Source: Gammaproteobacteria bacterium
GTDB lineage: Bacteria > Pseudomonadota > Gammaproteobacteria > Nitrococcales > Nitrococcaceae
NCBI GenBank assembly: GCA_018334525.1
Contig: JAGXLT010000014.1
Span: 1 to 10,012 of the forward strand
Length of the DNA stretch: 10,012 nucleotides
Reading direction: 5' to 3'
A program made the translations under genes and the position numbers. This document shows, one piece after another, positions 1 through 7,773 of the stretch. Positions within the stretch are counted from its first letter, which is position 1, and each line of letters begins with the position of its first letter. The notes below the pieces were generated by a model. That model ran no database searches. It was given only the letters and a program-made list of their open reading frames with translations, and was not told where the DNA came from.

Positions 1-509
1 CCTGGCTGGGCGAGCAGGTTCGGTCACATCTTAATGCCATCGATTGGGATGGCATGGATATTGTGATCTCTGACGAGGGCGAACAGGCGCTGGAAACAGC
101 GGGCGGAATAGTGCATGCGCGGCCTTTATTAGGTGACGAGCCCTTTTGGTTGGTCAATGGCGATGTCTGGAGCGATTTTGAGTTACAGGACCTGCCGGTG
201 CCCGCTACCGGCGCGGCAAGCCTTGTGGTTGTAGACAACCCATCTCATCATCCGCAGGGTGATTTTGTGCTTGATAACGGGCTTTTAAAAAACTCAGGAA
301 GTGGCCAGCGTGTCACGTATGCGGGCTTAGGTTACTTTCACCCGCGCTTTTTTGATAATCAGCCTGCCGGGGTACAGCCCTTAGGCCCGTTATTACGCGC
401 GGCAGCTGATAACGAGCAGTTGGCCGGTGTCCTGCATCACGGCGCCTGGTCGGATGTAGGCACCCCCGACCGATTAGCGGCGTTAGATGCAAAGCTCAGC
501 GCCGCATAA
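1..509 (+). CDS. murU: N-acetylmuramate alpha-1-phosphate uridylyltransferase, 3' part (partial, start lies left of the window)
   Basis: The reading frame is open from the left edge (first full codon at position 3) to a TAA at 507-509, giving about 168 residues. The family is usually about 220-230 residues, so the N-terminal nucleotide-binding signature is missing. What remains is the C-terminal two thirds of a sugar-nucleotidyltransferase fold. It shows ISDE and LETAGGI, the substrate/metal-site segment [11 protein letters not shown] (around 150-182), and the conserved C-terminal [10 protein letters not shown], whose Asp is expected to bind metal. In the AmgK–MurU recycling route, MurU transfers UMP to MurNAc-1-phosphate to make UDP-MurNAc in the cytoplasm, bypassing de novo, fosfomycin-sensitive MurA synthesis. 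The internal ATG at 54 is not the true start, because homologous residues precede it. The 3' end overlaps lipB antisense. A related hexose-1-phosphate nucleotidyltransferase is the alternative, but the motif spacing and size fit MurU best. Its partner amgK would be expected just upstream. Confidence 0.85.
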   Translation, partial: WLGEQVRSHLNAIDWDGMDIVISDEGEQALETAGGIVHARPLLGDEPFWLVNGDVWSDFELQDLPVPATGAASLVVVDNPSHHPQGDFVLDNGLLKNSGSGQRVTYAGLGYFHPRFFDNQPAGVQPLGPLLRAAADNEQLAGVLHHGAWSDVGTPDRLAALDAKLSAA

Positions 510-1108
510 AGCATGCTGACGAGTTCCGTTGCTGCCTGTTCTGGCGTTTTCGAGACATTGAGAGCAGCCAAGTCTGTAACGGCCATATCCGGGTAACCAC
601 AGGGATTAATGCGGGTAAACGGTTCAAGGTTCATGTCAACATTGATGGCCAGACCGTGGTAGCTGCAGCCGCGACGAATCCGTAGGCCTAACGCCGCAAT
701 CTTTGCACTATCAACGTAAACGCCAGGCGCATCAGCGCGCGGCGCAGCCGCAATTCCCTGGCCAGCCAGCCAGTTAACAACGGTTTGTTCTAGTAGGGTT
801 ACATACCCGCGGGCACCGAGCCCATAGCGTTTAAGCTGCAAAAGTGGATAGATCACAACCTGCCCTGGCCCATGATAAGTGACCTGTCCGCCACGATCAG
901 TTTTAACAACTGGGATATCCCCCGGGGCCAGCACATGTTCAATGCGGCCGGCCTGGCCGAGTGTGAAAACGGGCGGATGCTCAAGCCACCAGATTTCATC
1001 AGGTGTGGCCTTGTCCCGCTCATCGGTGAACTGGCGCATTGCCTTCCAGGTTGGCGCATATTCAACCTGCCCCAATGCCTTAATATGAATGAGTGGTTGC
1101 TCGCTCAC
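437..1108 (-). CDS. lipB: Octanoyl-[acyl-carrier-protein]:protein N-octanoyltransferase LipB
   Basis: LipB moves the octanoyl group from octanoyl-ACP to lipoyl domains (PDH, OGDH, GcvH) as the first step of endogenous lipoate synthesis; LipA then inserts sulfur. The 223-residue product has the family signature [12 protein letters not shown] (residues 72-82), the catalytic lysine in SAKIAALG (K136) and the catalytic cysteine in [10 protein letters not shown] (C170). The N-terminal [13 protein letters not shown] also aligns with the family. The start is GTG at 1106-1108, overlapping the ybeD stop in a GTGA, so translation is probably coupled; I see no strong Shine-Dalgarno. The last ~24 residues (about 200-223) are encoded antisense to the murU 3' end. 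The final ~15 look like a non-conserved tail, making the protein slightly longer than E. coli LipB (about 213). It is the last gene of the operon, and lipA is not next to it. Confidence 0.95.
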   Translation of the reverse strand: MSEQPLIHIKALGQVEYAPTWKAMRQFTDERDKATPDEIWWLEHPPVFTLGQAGRIEHVLAPGDIPVVKTDRGGQVTYHGPGQVVIYPLLQLKRYGLGARGYVTLLEQTVVNWLAGQGIAAAPRADAPGVYVDSAKIAALGLRIRRGCSYHGLAINVDMNLEPFTRINPCGYPDMAVTDLAALNVSKTPEQAATELVSMLYAALSFASNAANRSGVPTSDQAP

Positions 1109-1383
1109 AGAGCAGCGAGTATCGCCTGGTGGGCCTGGAGCTCAGCATACATCGCATCAAGCTGGGTTCGACTTTCGGCAATGATCGTAACGGTAACCGA
1201 GAGGAAACGACCGTTGCGACTTGGCTTTACCTGTATGTCGTCGCTGGCGGTATTCGGCGCATGCTGGCTCACGATGCGCCATACGGTCTGTTCAATATCC
1301 GCATCAGCTCTTCCCATCGCTTTAACGGGATAGCGGCAGGGGAAATCCAGCGGTGAGGCTTCGTCCTTATCTATTCCATCCAC
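1105..1383 (-). CDS. ybeD: YbeD/DUF493 family protein (small ferredoxin-like alpha/beta protein)
   Basis: This 92-residue protein aligns with E. coli YbeD (87 residues) along its length. Shared features are [13 protein letters not shown] near residue 12, a central [23 protein letters not shown] around 52-67, and a helical C-terminus ending AILAAL. The YbeD fold resembles regulatory ACT/ferredoxin-like domains. Its biochemical role is not established; the recurrent pairing with lipB and dacA suggests a link to lipoate metabolism or its regulation, which is inference. The only upstream start candidate is GTG at 1381-1383, which lies inside the 3' end of dacA and gives a 13-bp overlap. The stop overlaps the GTG of lipB. 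No good Shine-Dalgarno is visible, so it probably depends on translational coupling to dacA. Confidence 0.85.
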   Translation of the reverse strand: MDGIDKDEASPLDFPCRYPVKAMGRADADIEQTVWRIVSQHAPNTASDDIQVKPSRNGRFLSVTVTIIAESRTQLDAMYAELQAHQAILAAL

Positions 1384-2528
1384 TGCAGAACACCGTCAAT
1401 GGAACGCTTGACAATACCGGCTTGCTCGATCGACTGCAGTGCGACCACATCGGCTTCGACGAGTACCTCATTATCCAGCATGACACGCAGGCGACCGAGC
1501 GCCTGGCCTTCACTAATCGGCGCTTCAATCGATGAATCAACTTCGATGCTTGCATTGAGGTTGTCGTAATTGCGCGTAGGAATGAGAACATTAATGTCCG
1601 TCTCAACACCGAGATCAATCGACTCTGCGACCCCTTTCCAGACCCGCGCCTGCTCGATGGGTTCGCCCGCCGCGTATAGCGTATGACTCTCAAAGAACCG
1701 ATAGCCGTAGTTAAGTAAAGCTTGAGACTGCTCAATTCGAGCGTTGGGGCTGTCGGCCCCCATCACAACCGATATCAGACGCATGCCTTCCCGCTCGGCA
1801 GAGGTGGCCAGACAGTAGCCTGCCGCCTCGGTATATCCGGTTTTTACCCCATCGACACTCGGATCCCGCCAGAGCATTCGGTTGCGGTTGAACTGTTCGA
1901 TGTCATTCCAGGTGAATACGCGTTCTGAGTACAGTGCATAAAATTCCGGAAACCGCTGAATCAGCGCACGAACCAACACGGCGGTGTCCGCTGCTGATGA
2001 GTAATGATCCGGAGAGGGCAGTCCAGCGGCATTCGTGTAATTGGTCTGCGTCATACCAAGTTCGGCAGCGTATTGATTCATGACCGCGGCAAAGGTTTCT
2101 TCAGTACCGGCGATATGTTCAGCTAACGCAACACTGGCATCATTACCGGATTGGATGATCATGCCACGCAGCAGGTTTTCTACAGAAACCCGATCACCGA
2201 CCTCAACGAACATCCGAGAGCCGGTTGCCCGCCAGGCTTTCTCGCTGATGAGAACTTCGTCGTCTAAATCGAGATTACCCGCTTTTAACTCACTAAAGAC
2301 CACGAAGGCCGTCATAACTTTGGTCAGGCTGGCGGGATCGCGGGGGTCATCGCTATTTTGATCAACAAGCAGTTCCCCCGAACCAAAGTCCATTAAAATG
2401 TAGGAATCAGAGCCGAGGCTCGGCGGAGCGGGGATGGGAATACTTTGAGTTTGTGCCGAAGCCGATAAGCTGCTCAGGGTAAACAGTGCAAAACACAGAA
2501 CGTTTCGGGATAAGCAGCGCAAGGTCAT
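1371..2528 (-). CDS. dacA: Serine-type D-Ala-D-Ala carboxypeptidase, PBP5/PBP6 type
   Basis: This periplasmic DD-carboxypeptidase removes the terminal D-Ala from pentapeptide stems and so limits cross-linking. The 385-residue product has a signal peptide with likely cleavage after ASA (residue 25). The penicillin-binding triad is complete: SLTK at 67-70 (Ser67 nucleophile), SGN at 127-129 and KTG at 229-231. The C-terminal PBP5-type beta domain spans about 285-370. The end, around 371-385 ([15 protein letters not shown]), fits the amphipathic membrane anchor of this family. The ATG at 2526-2528 overlaps the rlpA stop in an ATGA, with AGGA 8 nt upstream inside rlpA. It sits between rlpA and ybeD, as in Pseudomonas, where this gene is called dacC; dacA versus dacC is only a naming choice here. 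Confidence 0.95.
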   Translation of the reverse strand: MTLRCLSRNVLCFALFTLSSLSASAQTQSIPIPAPPSLGSDSYILMDFGSGELLVDQNSDDPRDPASLTKVMTAFVVFSELKAGNLDLDDEVLISEKAWRATGSRMFVEVGDRVSVENLLRGMIIQSGNDASVALAEHIAGTEETFAAVMNQYAAELGMTQTNYTNAAGLPSPDHYSSAADTAVLVRALIQRFPEFYALYSERVFTWNDIEQFNRNRMLWRDPSVDGVKTGYTEAAGYCLATSAEREGMRLISVVMGADSPNARIEQSQALLNYGYRFFESHTLYAAGEPIEQARVWKGVAESIDLGVETDINVLIPTRNYDNLNASIEVDSSIEAPISEGQALGRLRVMLDNEVLVEADVVALQSIEQAGIVKRSIDGVLQWME

Positions 2529-3337
2529 GGACGAGTTCCTGATTCGCTAGAGTCTATAACATGGCCCATGCCAAAGCGTGAGCCGGCCAGTTCAGTGGTT
2601 ACCTTATCAACCGCAGCAACTCCGTGTAGTGGCCCTAAGCGCACGCGATGCAGCCCATCATCACCACTTTGCACAACGGCCGGCGCCGAAAGCCCTGCGC
2701 GGATCAGCTGTTGTTGGAGTTCAGTCGCATTACGCGCATCACCAAAGGCCGCCAGCTGCAGATAGTAAACGCCGTCCGGGTTTTCAGGTGTGCCAGCCGA
2801 TGCTGTGGCCGATAAGGCACGAATTTCAACAGGCGCGGTCCCTCTTTCCATCATGCCGAGCTTGGCCGCGGCGGCATAGGACAGATCAATAATTCGATCG
2901 CCAACGAATGGCCCGCGATCATTAACCTTCACTACAATACGCTGTCCGGTTTCAAGATGTCTGACTTCAACCCAGGTGGGTAGGGGCAGGTGCTTGTGCG
3001 CTGCTGTCATGGCGTACATATCGTAGGGCTCGCCGCTTGAGGTTCGCTCGCCATGAAAGTTTTTGCCGTACCATGATGCTGTGCCGCGTTCGCGGTGTCC
3101 TTCGGCACTATCCATCACCCGATAGGTTTTGCCGAATACTTCGTATTCAGGCGGGTTACCGTATCGAGAGCGGGCGGCGATCTGTGGAACAGCATCCGGA
3201 ATTGCACTCGGGTCTGCAATAACGCTTCCCGGCCCATCACCTACCGCTCGACCGAGCTGAGGGCCCGGGCTGCTACATCCAACAATCAGCAGTGCCACAA
3301 AAAGCGGTACGCCTTTGGCAAAATGACGATTAATCAT
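2525..3337 (-). CDS. rlpA: RlpA lipoprotein, septal/denuded-glycan lytic transglycosylase with SPOR domain
   Basis: The 270-residue protein begins with a lipoprotein signal; the lipobox is IVGC, with acylation expected at Cys21. The double-psi beta-barrel domain (about 85-172) starts at GTASWYG. It carries residues matching the spacing of the catalytic set described for P. aeruginosa RlpA: E103, H114 (in TAAHKHLPLPT) and D140 (in VNDRGPF). A SPOR domain (about 189-262, starting GVYYLQLAAF) should bind peptide-free glycan at division sites. In Pseudomonas the enzyme cleaves such denuded glycan; in E. coli it appears inactive. Conservation of the three residues argues for an active enzyme here, by inference. 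The ATG at 3335-3337 overlaps the mltB stop (ATGA) and has a GAGG about 7 nt upstream. Confidence 0.93.
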   Translation of the reverse strand: MINRHFAKGVPLFVALLIVGCSSPGPQLGRAVGDGPGSVIADPSAIPDAVPQIAARSRYGNPPEYEVFGKTYRVMDSAEGHRERGTASWYGKNFHGERTSSGEPYDMYAMTAAHKHLPLPTWVEVRHLETGQRIVVKVNDRGPFVGDRIIDLSYAAAAKLGMMERGTAPVEIRALSATASAGTPENPDGVYYLQLAAFGDARNATELQQQLIRAGLSAPAVVQSGDDGLHRVRLGPLHGVAAVDKVTTELAGSRFGMGHVIDSSESGTRP

Positions 3338-4323
3338 TGATTGGCCTCTTTAATTGCCTCAGCAAGCTGAAAAACTGCCATCGCATACAGTGCACTGTGA
3401 TTATACCGCGTAATGGTGTAGAAGTTTTCAAATGTGACCCAGTATTCCGGCGCGCTCTGTCCTTCCAGCTCAAGCAGCCGAACCGTGAGCTCATCGGCGG
3501 GGGCCTCGTCAAACGTCACGCCCGCTGCACGCAAATTGGCAACAGTATGTCGGGGTTTTAAATCGGCTGCTAAGAACTCACGCCAGGCCTCGCCTTCAAC
3601 GCGGGCTGGCAGTGCAACCCGTGCATCAGCCTGCCAGCGATGCTCAGCAAAATAATTAGCAACGCTGCCGATTGCATCGGCCATGTCAGAAAATAAATCT
3701 CGTTGCCCGCTTTCACTGAAATCAACGGCATAAGCACGATAACTGCTGCTAATGAACTGTGATACACCCATTGCGCCTGCATAAGAGCCTTTGAGTTCTG
3801 CCGGGTTTAATCCTTCTTCAGCACTCAGCAGCAGAAAAGCCTCTAATTCGCGTCGAAAGAAATCCTGACGAGGCGGATAGGAAAAACCCAACGTTCTAAG
3901 CGCATCGATAATGCGATGTTGCCCGCGATAGCGTCCATAAAAGGTTTCAACGCCGATTACAGCGGTAATGACTTCCGGATCCACGCCAAATTCAGTCTGC
4001 GCACGAGACAGGATTTGTTTGTGGGTATTATAAAACTCCACGCCACTGTCAATCCGCTCCTGCGTGATGAAAATATTGCGATAACGGTGCCATGGCAGCG
4101 CTTCGGCAGGTCGCGTGATTGCATCAATAATCTCCTGACGATACTCGGCATTACTCAGCAATAAGGCTTCAACATCATCGGAATTCATCCCGTGACGCTC
4201 CTGCATTTCTGCAGAAAACTCTCGGATAGCCTCTGTATCATCAGGCTGGGCAAAAGCTGTTGCCAGCCAGAGGTACAACAATGCGATAAAAAGCAGTTGA
4301 TAGGGTGTCTTCAAGTGGACCAC
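3334..4323 (-). CDS. mltB: Membrane-bound lytic murein transglycosylase B (MltB/Slt35 family)
   Basis: MltB cleaves the MurNAc-GlcNAc bond, leaving 1,6-anhydroMurNAc ends, in the periplasm. The 329-residue product has a signal peptide with probable cleavage after ATAFA (residue 25) and no lipobox cysteine. It may therefore be soluble or retained by its hydrophobic signal, unlike E. coli lipoprotein MltB. The catalytic glutamate is E126 in GVETFYG. The family segments YAGAMGVSQFISSSY (181-195) and NFYTITRYNHSALYAMAVFQLAEAI (300-324) are clear. As called, it starts at GTG 4321-4323, 13 bp inside rodA. A TTG three codons later (4312-4314) overlaps the rodA stop as TTGA, copies the 4-bp overlaps seen elsewhere in this operon, and leaves the signal peptide intact. 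Neither start has a strong Shine-Dalgarno. Confidence 0.93.
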   Translation of the reverse strand: MVHLKTPYQLLFIALLYLWLATAFAQPDDTEAIREFSAEMQERHGMNSDDVEALLLSNAEYRQEIIDAITRPAEALPWHRYRNIFITQERIDSGVEFYNTHKQILSRAQTEFGVDPEVITAVIGVETFYGRYRGQHRIIDALRTLGFSYPPRQDFFRRELEAFLLLSAEEGLNPAELKGSYAGAMGVSQFISSSYRAYAVDFSESGQRDLFSDMADAIGSVANYFAEHRWQADARVALPARVEGEAWREFLAADLKPRHTVANLRAAGVTFDEAPADELTVRLLELEGQSAPEYWVTFENFYTITRYNHSALYAMAVFQLAEAIKEANQ

Positions 4324-5447
4324 ATCCGGCGGTGAGAATGAATAGACATGAGAATACCGAACCCTGCCATCAGCGTCACTATGGAAGACCCGCCATAGCT
4401 GATCAGGGGCAATGGCAGACCCACGACGGGCAGGACGCCGGAAACCATACCGATATTGACAAAGCTATAGACTAAAAACGTCATGGTAATGCCCCCAGCG
4501 AGCAGACGGGCAAAGTGATCCTGAGCCTGATGCGCGATCCATAACCCACGACAAATAATCGCTAAATAAAGGGTCAGCACTGCAATGACCCCCAAGAATC
4601 CGAATTCTTCGGCGAATACGGAAAAGACAAAGTCGGTATGCCGCTCTGGGATGAAATCGAGATGGGCCTGTGTGCCATTCAGCCAGCCCTTACCATAGAG
4701 TCCACCCGAGCCAATCGCGATTTGCGATTGAATAATATTGTATCCCGCCCCTAGCGGATCCCGATTCGGATCAAGAAACGTCAGGACGCGGGCACGCTGG
4801 TATGCCTGCATACCAAAGATCCACATGACCGGTGCAGCACTCGCAATCAGCCCGAAAAGTAGCAGCAGATATCGCCATCGAAGGCCCGCTAAAAATAGAA
4901 CACTTGCGCCGGCTGCGCCAACAACCAGCGCGGTGCCTAAGTCGGGTTGTAAGCCAATTAACCCGACCGGGATTGCAATCAATAACAGCCCGATAGCAGT
5001 AATCCGAAATGTTGGAGGAATTGGAGTGCGGGCTAAAAACCAGGCCATCATCAGAGGCAGGGCAAGCTTCATGACCTCTGAGGGCTGAAATTGAATAATG
5101 CCGAAATCCAGCCAGCGTCGAGCGCCTCCGCCGAACTGACCCATTACAAGCACCGCAATGAGGAACGCAAGGATGGTCCCGAAAAGCACCGGAGCCCATG
5201 GTGCTAACCGTGCTGGCGGTATCTGCGCGAAAACCACCATAATCACGACACCGAACGCGACTCGAGCAAGATGATCTTTGACGGGCTCAATCTGACCGCC
5301 GAATGCGCTATACAGAACGACTACGCCAATGCCGGTGAGCAGTGCCAGCAAAGTGAGTAGAAACATATCCAGATGCAGTATCCGCTGGATTAAGCGGGTA
5401 GAGGCGGTTCGTGCGGTCCGGTTAATCGGACTGGAGGCTAAGCTCAT
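4311..5447 (-). CDS. rodA: Rod-shape SEDS peptidoglycan glycosyltransferase RodA
   Basis: RodA polymerises lipid II into glycan during side-wall elongation, as a partner of PBP2. The 378-residue polytopic protein aligns with E. coli RodA (370) throughout. Signatures include RRWLDFGIIQFQPSE (110-124), LQPDLGTAL (166-174), DPNRDPLGAGYNIIQS (226-241), the FIPERHTDF loop (265-273) whose Asp272 corresponds to the essential aspartate of SEDS enzymes, and the C-terminal GLPLPLISYGGSS (343-355). About ten membrane segments are expected. The N-terminal ~24 residues are a polar, basic cytoplasmic tail, a little longer than in E. coli. The ATG at 5445-5447 lies within mrdA (26-bp overlap) and is preceded by a good GGAGGG Shine-Dalgarno (5453-5458) located in the mrdA coding sequence. 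This is the strongest internal ribosome site in the operon after that of mreC. Confidence 0.97.
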   Translation of the reverse strand: MSLASSPINRTARTASTRLIQRILHLDMFLLTLLALLTGIGVVVLYSAFGGQIEPVKDHLARVAFGVVIMVVFAQIPPARLAPWAPVLFGTILAFLIAVLVMGQFGGGARRWLDFGIIQFQPSEVMKLALPLMMAWFLARTPIPPTFRITAIGLLLIAIPVGLIGLQPDLGTALVVGAAGASVLFLAGLRWRYLLLLFGLIASAAPVMWIFGMQAYQRARVLTFLDPNRDPLGAGYNIIQSQIAIGSGGLYGKGWLNGTQAHLDFIPERHTDFVFSVFAEEFGFLGVIAVLTLYLAIICRGLWIAHQAQDHFARLLAGGITMTFLVYSFVNIGMVSGVLPVVGLPLPLISYGGSSIVTLMAGFGILMSIHSHRRMWST

Positions 5448-7275
5448 CCCATCCCTCCAAGTCAGTCAGCCACGTGTTAATCACACTGGCGCCTATGGGC
5501 GCAGCGGTTGCGCTGCCGCTGCCCCCGTTTTCCACCAGCACGGCCACGGCGATTTGTGGATTATCGGCAGGTGCAAACGCAATAAACACCGCATGGTCAC
5601 GAAAACGCTCTTCGATCGCTTCTTCATCGTACTCTTCGTCCGGCCCAAGGCCGATGACCTGTGCGGTTCCTGTTTTGCCGGCAATCTTATAGGGCAGATC
5701 GGCGCCAACCGCACGCGCTGTGCCAAGCCTGCCGTGAACGGTCTCCACCATCGAGTCAATGGCCAGCTGCCAAAGACGTTCATCTTTAAGAGTGAGTGAC
5801 TCAAGCTCTGGAGCCGGCGGCTCAGAGTTATCGGACAACAGCAGATGCGGTCGGATCGGACGGCCGCGATTCGCCATCATCGCGGTTGTAGAGGCAAGCT
5901 GTAGGGGAGTGCTCAGCATGAACCCCTGACCGATTCCGACATTGAGTGTCTCGCCTGGAAACCACGCTTCGCCCAATCGGTTTTGCTTCCATTCAGTCGA
6001 TGGCATAACGCCAGGCCGTTCACTGGGAAGATCAATGCCGGTTGCCTGTCCAAAGCCGAACTGAGTCATCCATTCATGCATGAGATCGATGCCCATACGG
6101 TGCGCCAGTTCATAGAAGTAAATATCGCAGGATTGTGCTACCGACTGAGTAAAGCCAATCCTTCCATGACCGCCGGGGCGCCAATCTCTCCAGGTTCGAG
6201 ACACGTTGGGAAGGTTATAAACGCCGGTGCAATTTAACGTTTCGTGAATGCCAAAGTTCTCTGTGGCAAGACCGGCTAAACCCAAAAACGGTTTGGTGAC
6301 TGAACCGGGCGGGTAGCGGCCGCTTATCGCTCGATTAAACAACGGCTGTCCGGGCGCATTGGCCAGGGCCTGAAAAGTGTCTTGATCGAGACCGGCAACC
6401 ATTTGATTCGGGTTGAATACAGGTTGACTGACCAAGGCTAAAATAGCGCCAGTCTGAGGTTCGAGCGCAACAACGGCGCCACGCCAGTTCCCCAGCGCTG
6501 CTTCTGCCGCCTGTTGCAGCTCCATATCTAATGTGAGCTGAATGTCCTCACCCGACTGAGGATGGTCCTGATGCAAAACCTGCAATGGTCGTCCGGTGGC
6601 ATTGGTTTCAATTTGAGCGATGCCCAAGTACCCCTGAAGACGGTCCTCGTAAGCTTTTTCAATGCCGGTTTTACCGACAATGCTGGCATTGCGATATCGA
6701 GTGCGGTCACTATCCCGCAATTCCTGCTCATTAATGCGGCTGACATAGCCGATCACATGGCTTGCTGAACCCCCGAAAGGGTAATGTCGCGTCAAGCGGG
6801 GTTGTACTTCCACGCCGGGGAATCGGTGCCGATCATTCGCTAATCGCGCCACTTCGATGTCGGTCAGATCGAATTTAAGCGCAATTTCCTGAAACGAACG
6901 GCTACTGGTGCGCGCCTGCTGAAACCTTGCTAAATCTTTTGGCGTTAATTCGACAATAGCGCTAAGCTGCCGAAGCAGACTGTTAATATCGCTAACCTGC
7001 TCCGGCACGATAATTAAGTTAAAGGCGGGCCGGTTTTCTGCCAGCACTTTTCCGCGGCGGTCAGTAATATTGCCGCGCGGTGGATCAATCGGTGCCAGGC
7101 GTATGCGGTTATCCTGGGATCTTGCGGCGTAGCGATCATATTCAAACAGTTGCAGCGTGGCCATGCGGCCCACTAAGACTGCGGCGATAACAAACGCCAA
7201 GCAGACCACCAGAATAATGCGCCCTTGTATCCACCGGCGCTCCTCCGCAAAGTTACGCAGGAAATCAAGCTTCAT
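5422..7275 (-). CDS. mrdA: Penicillin-binding protein 2, peptidoglycan DD-transpeptidase of the elongasome
   Basis: PBP2 cross-links the glycan made by RodA and is the target of mecillinam. The 617-residue class B PBP has a short cytoplasmic tail and one membrane anchor (about 19-38). A pedestal domain follows (PPRGNITDRRGKVLAENRPAF, 65-85; GGSASHVIGYVSRI, 168-181; GKTGIEKAYE, 201-210). The transpeptidase domain carries SVTK with Ser325 as nucleophile, SCD at 382-384 (the PBP2 version of SxN) and KTGTAQV from 534. The acidic stretch after KTG (545-560) corresponds to a loop also present in E. coli PBP2. The ATG at 7273-7275 directly follows the mreD TAG (TAGATG, no gap) with no convincing Shine-Dalgarno, so re-initiation after mreD is likely. 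Its 3' end overlaps rodA. Confidence 0.97.
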   Translation of the reverse strand: MKLDFLRNFAEERRWIQGRIILVVCLAFVIAAVLVGRMATLQLFEYDRYAARSQDNRIRLAPIDPPRGNITDRRGKVLAENRPAFNLIIVPEQVSDINSLLRQLSAIVELTPKDLARFQQARTSSRSFQEIALKFDLTDIEVARLANDRHRFPGVEVQPRLTRHYPFGGSASHVIGYVSRINEQELRDSDRTRYRNASIVGKTGIEKAYEDRLQGYLGIAQIETNATGRPLQVLHQDHPQSGEDIQLTLDMELQQAAEAALGNWRGAVVALEPQTGAILALVSQPVFNPNQMVAGLDQDTFQALANAPGQPLFNRAISGRYPPGSVTKPFLGLAGLATENFGIHETLNCTGVYNLPNVSRTWRDWRPGGHGRIGFTQSVAQSCDIYFYELAHRMGIDLMHEWMTQFGFGQATGIDLPSERPGVMPSTEWKQNRLGEAWFPGETLNVGIGQGFMLSTPLQLASTTAMMANRGRPIRPHLLLSDNSEPPAPELESLTLKDERLWQLAIDSMVETVHGRLGTARAVGADLPYKIAGKTGTAQVIGLGPDEEYDEEAIEERFRDHAVFIAFAPADNPQIAVAVLVENGGSGSATAAPIGASVINTWLTDLEGWDELSLQSD

Positions 7276-7773
7276 CTATTGCACCCGAAAACGTCGGCGT
7301 ACAGCGCGTAGCGTTAGAAAGACCAAGGGCCAGATCAGTGTGCTGGTTACTGCAGGTGCCCAGAATTGCCAACCTACATCGCCATCGCCCATTACACCGC
7401 GTATCCACAATAACAGCATGCGATTGATTAGCAGCAATATGAATACCGTAATCATTTGCTGCCAGATGGGAACCAGCCTGAGACGCTGATAGAGCTGAAC
7501 AGTCAGATAAACAATCAGTGCAAAGGCAAGGCCATGGGCGCCCAGCACGGTTACTTGAAGAACGTCCTGTAAAATCCCGACACACCAGGCAATACCGACA
7601 CCAACCCGATCGGGTAAAGCCAGAGCCCAGTAAATTAAAACCAGCGCAGTCCATTCGGGCCGCCATTGAGAAATAACTTCTGGTAAAGGCATGATCGTGA
7701 GAATAAGGGAAAGAAGAATGGTCATTATAATGACCCAGCCGCCCCGATGGGTGGTTTCACTCATCCGACTCAT
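7276..7773 (-). CDS. mreD: Rod shape-determining membrane protein MreD
   Basis: MreD is a small inner-membrane protein of the Rod complex that works with MreC to regulate RodA–PBP2. The 165-residue product (E. coli about 162) has five to six hydrophobic segments, at roughly 11-30, 41-54, 58-75, 80-95, 104-124 and 141-156. The family motif GILQDVLQVTVLGAHGL is at 66-82, and the protein ends in a basic tail. It overlaps the mreC 3' end. Two in-frame ATGs are possible: 7771-7773 (as called, 17-bp overlap) and 7762-7764 (8-bp overlap). A GGGGA lies directly against the first ATG but about 8 nt before the second, so the second start, three residues shorter, may be the one used. The stop abuts the mrdA ATG. 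Confidence 0.93.
   Translation of the reverse strand: MSRMSETTHRGGWVIIMTILLSLILTIMPLPEVISQWRPEWTALVLIYWALALPDRVGVGIAWCVGILQDVLQVTVLGAHGLAFALIVYLTVQLYQRLRLVPIWQQMITVFILLLINRMLLLWIRGVMGDGDVGWQFWAPAVTSTLIWPLVFLTLRAVRRRFRVQ

Noticed and set aside
287..292. A6 run in murU (T6 on the minus strand), considered as the tail of a terminator for the lipB operon
   Set aside because: No convincing GC-rich stem precedes it on the minus strand, and it lies about 150 bp past lipB inside murU.
496..519. TCAGC/GCTGA inverted repeat across the murU stop, considered as a terminator
   Set aside because: Stem of only 5 bp with a 14-nt loop and no T-tract on either strand.
872..1333. 153-codon plus-strand open frame opposite lipB and ybeD
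   Set aside because: It is antisense to two well-conserved genes, has no recognisable domain, and its codons mirror the conserved proteins.
5329..5799. 156-codon plus-strand open frame opposite rodA and mrdA
   Set aside because: Shadow of the PBP2 transpeptidase domain end and the RodA N-terminus; no domain or ribosome site recognised.
7157..7489. Basic 110-codon plus-strand open frame opposite mrdA and mreD
   Set aside because: The Arg/Thr-rich composition is what results from reading hydrophobic membrane-protein codons in antisense; no support as a gene.
7265..7666. 133-codon minus-strand frame overlapping mreD in another frame
   Set aside because: mreD in the other frame matches its family in length, motif and topology; this frame shows no family features.
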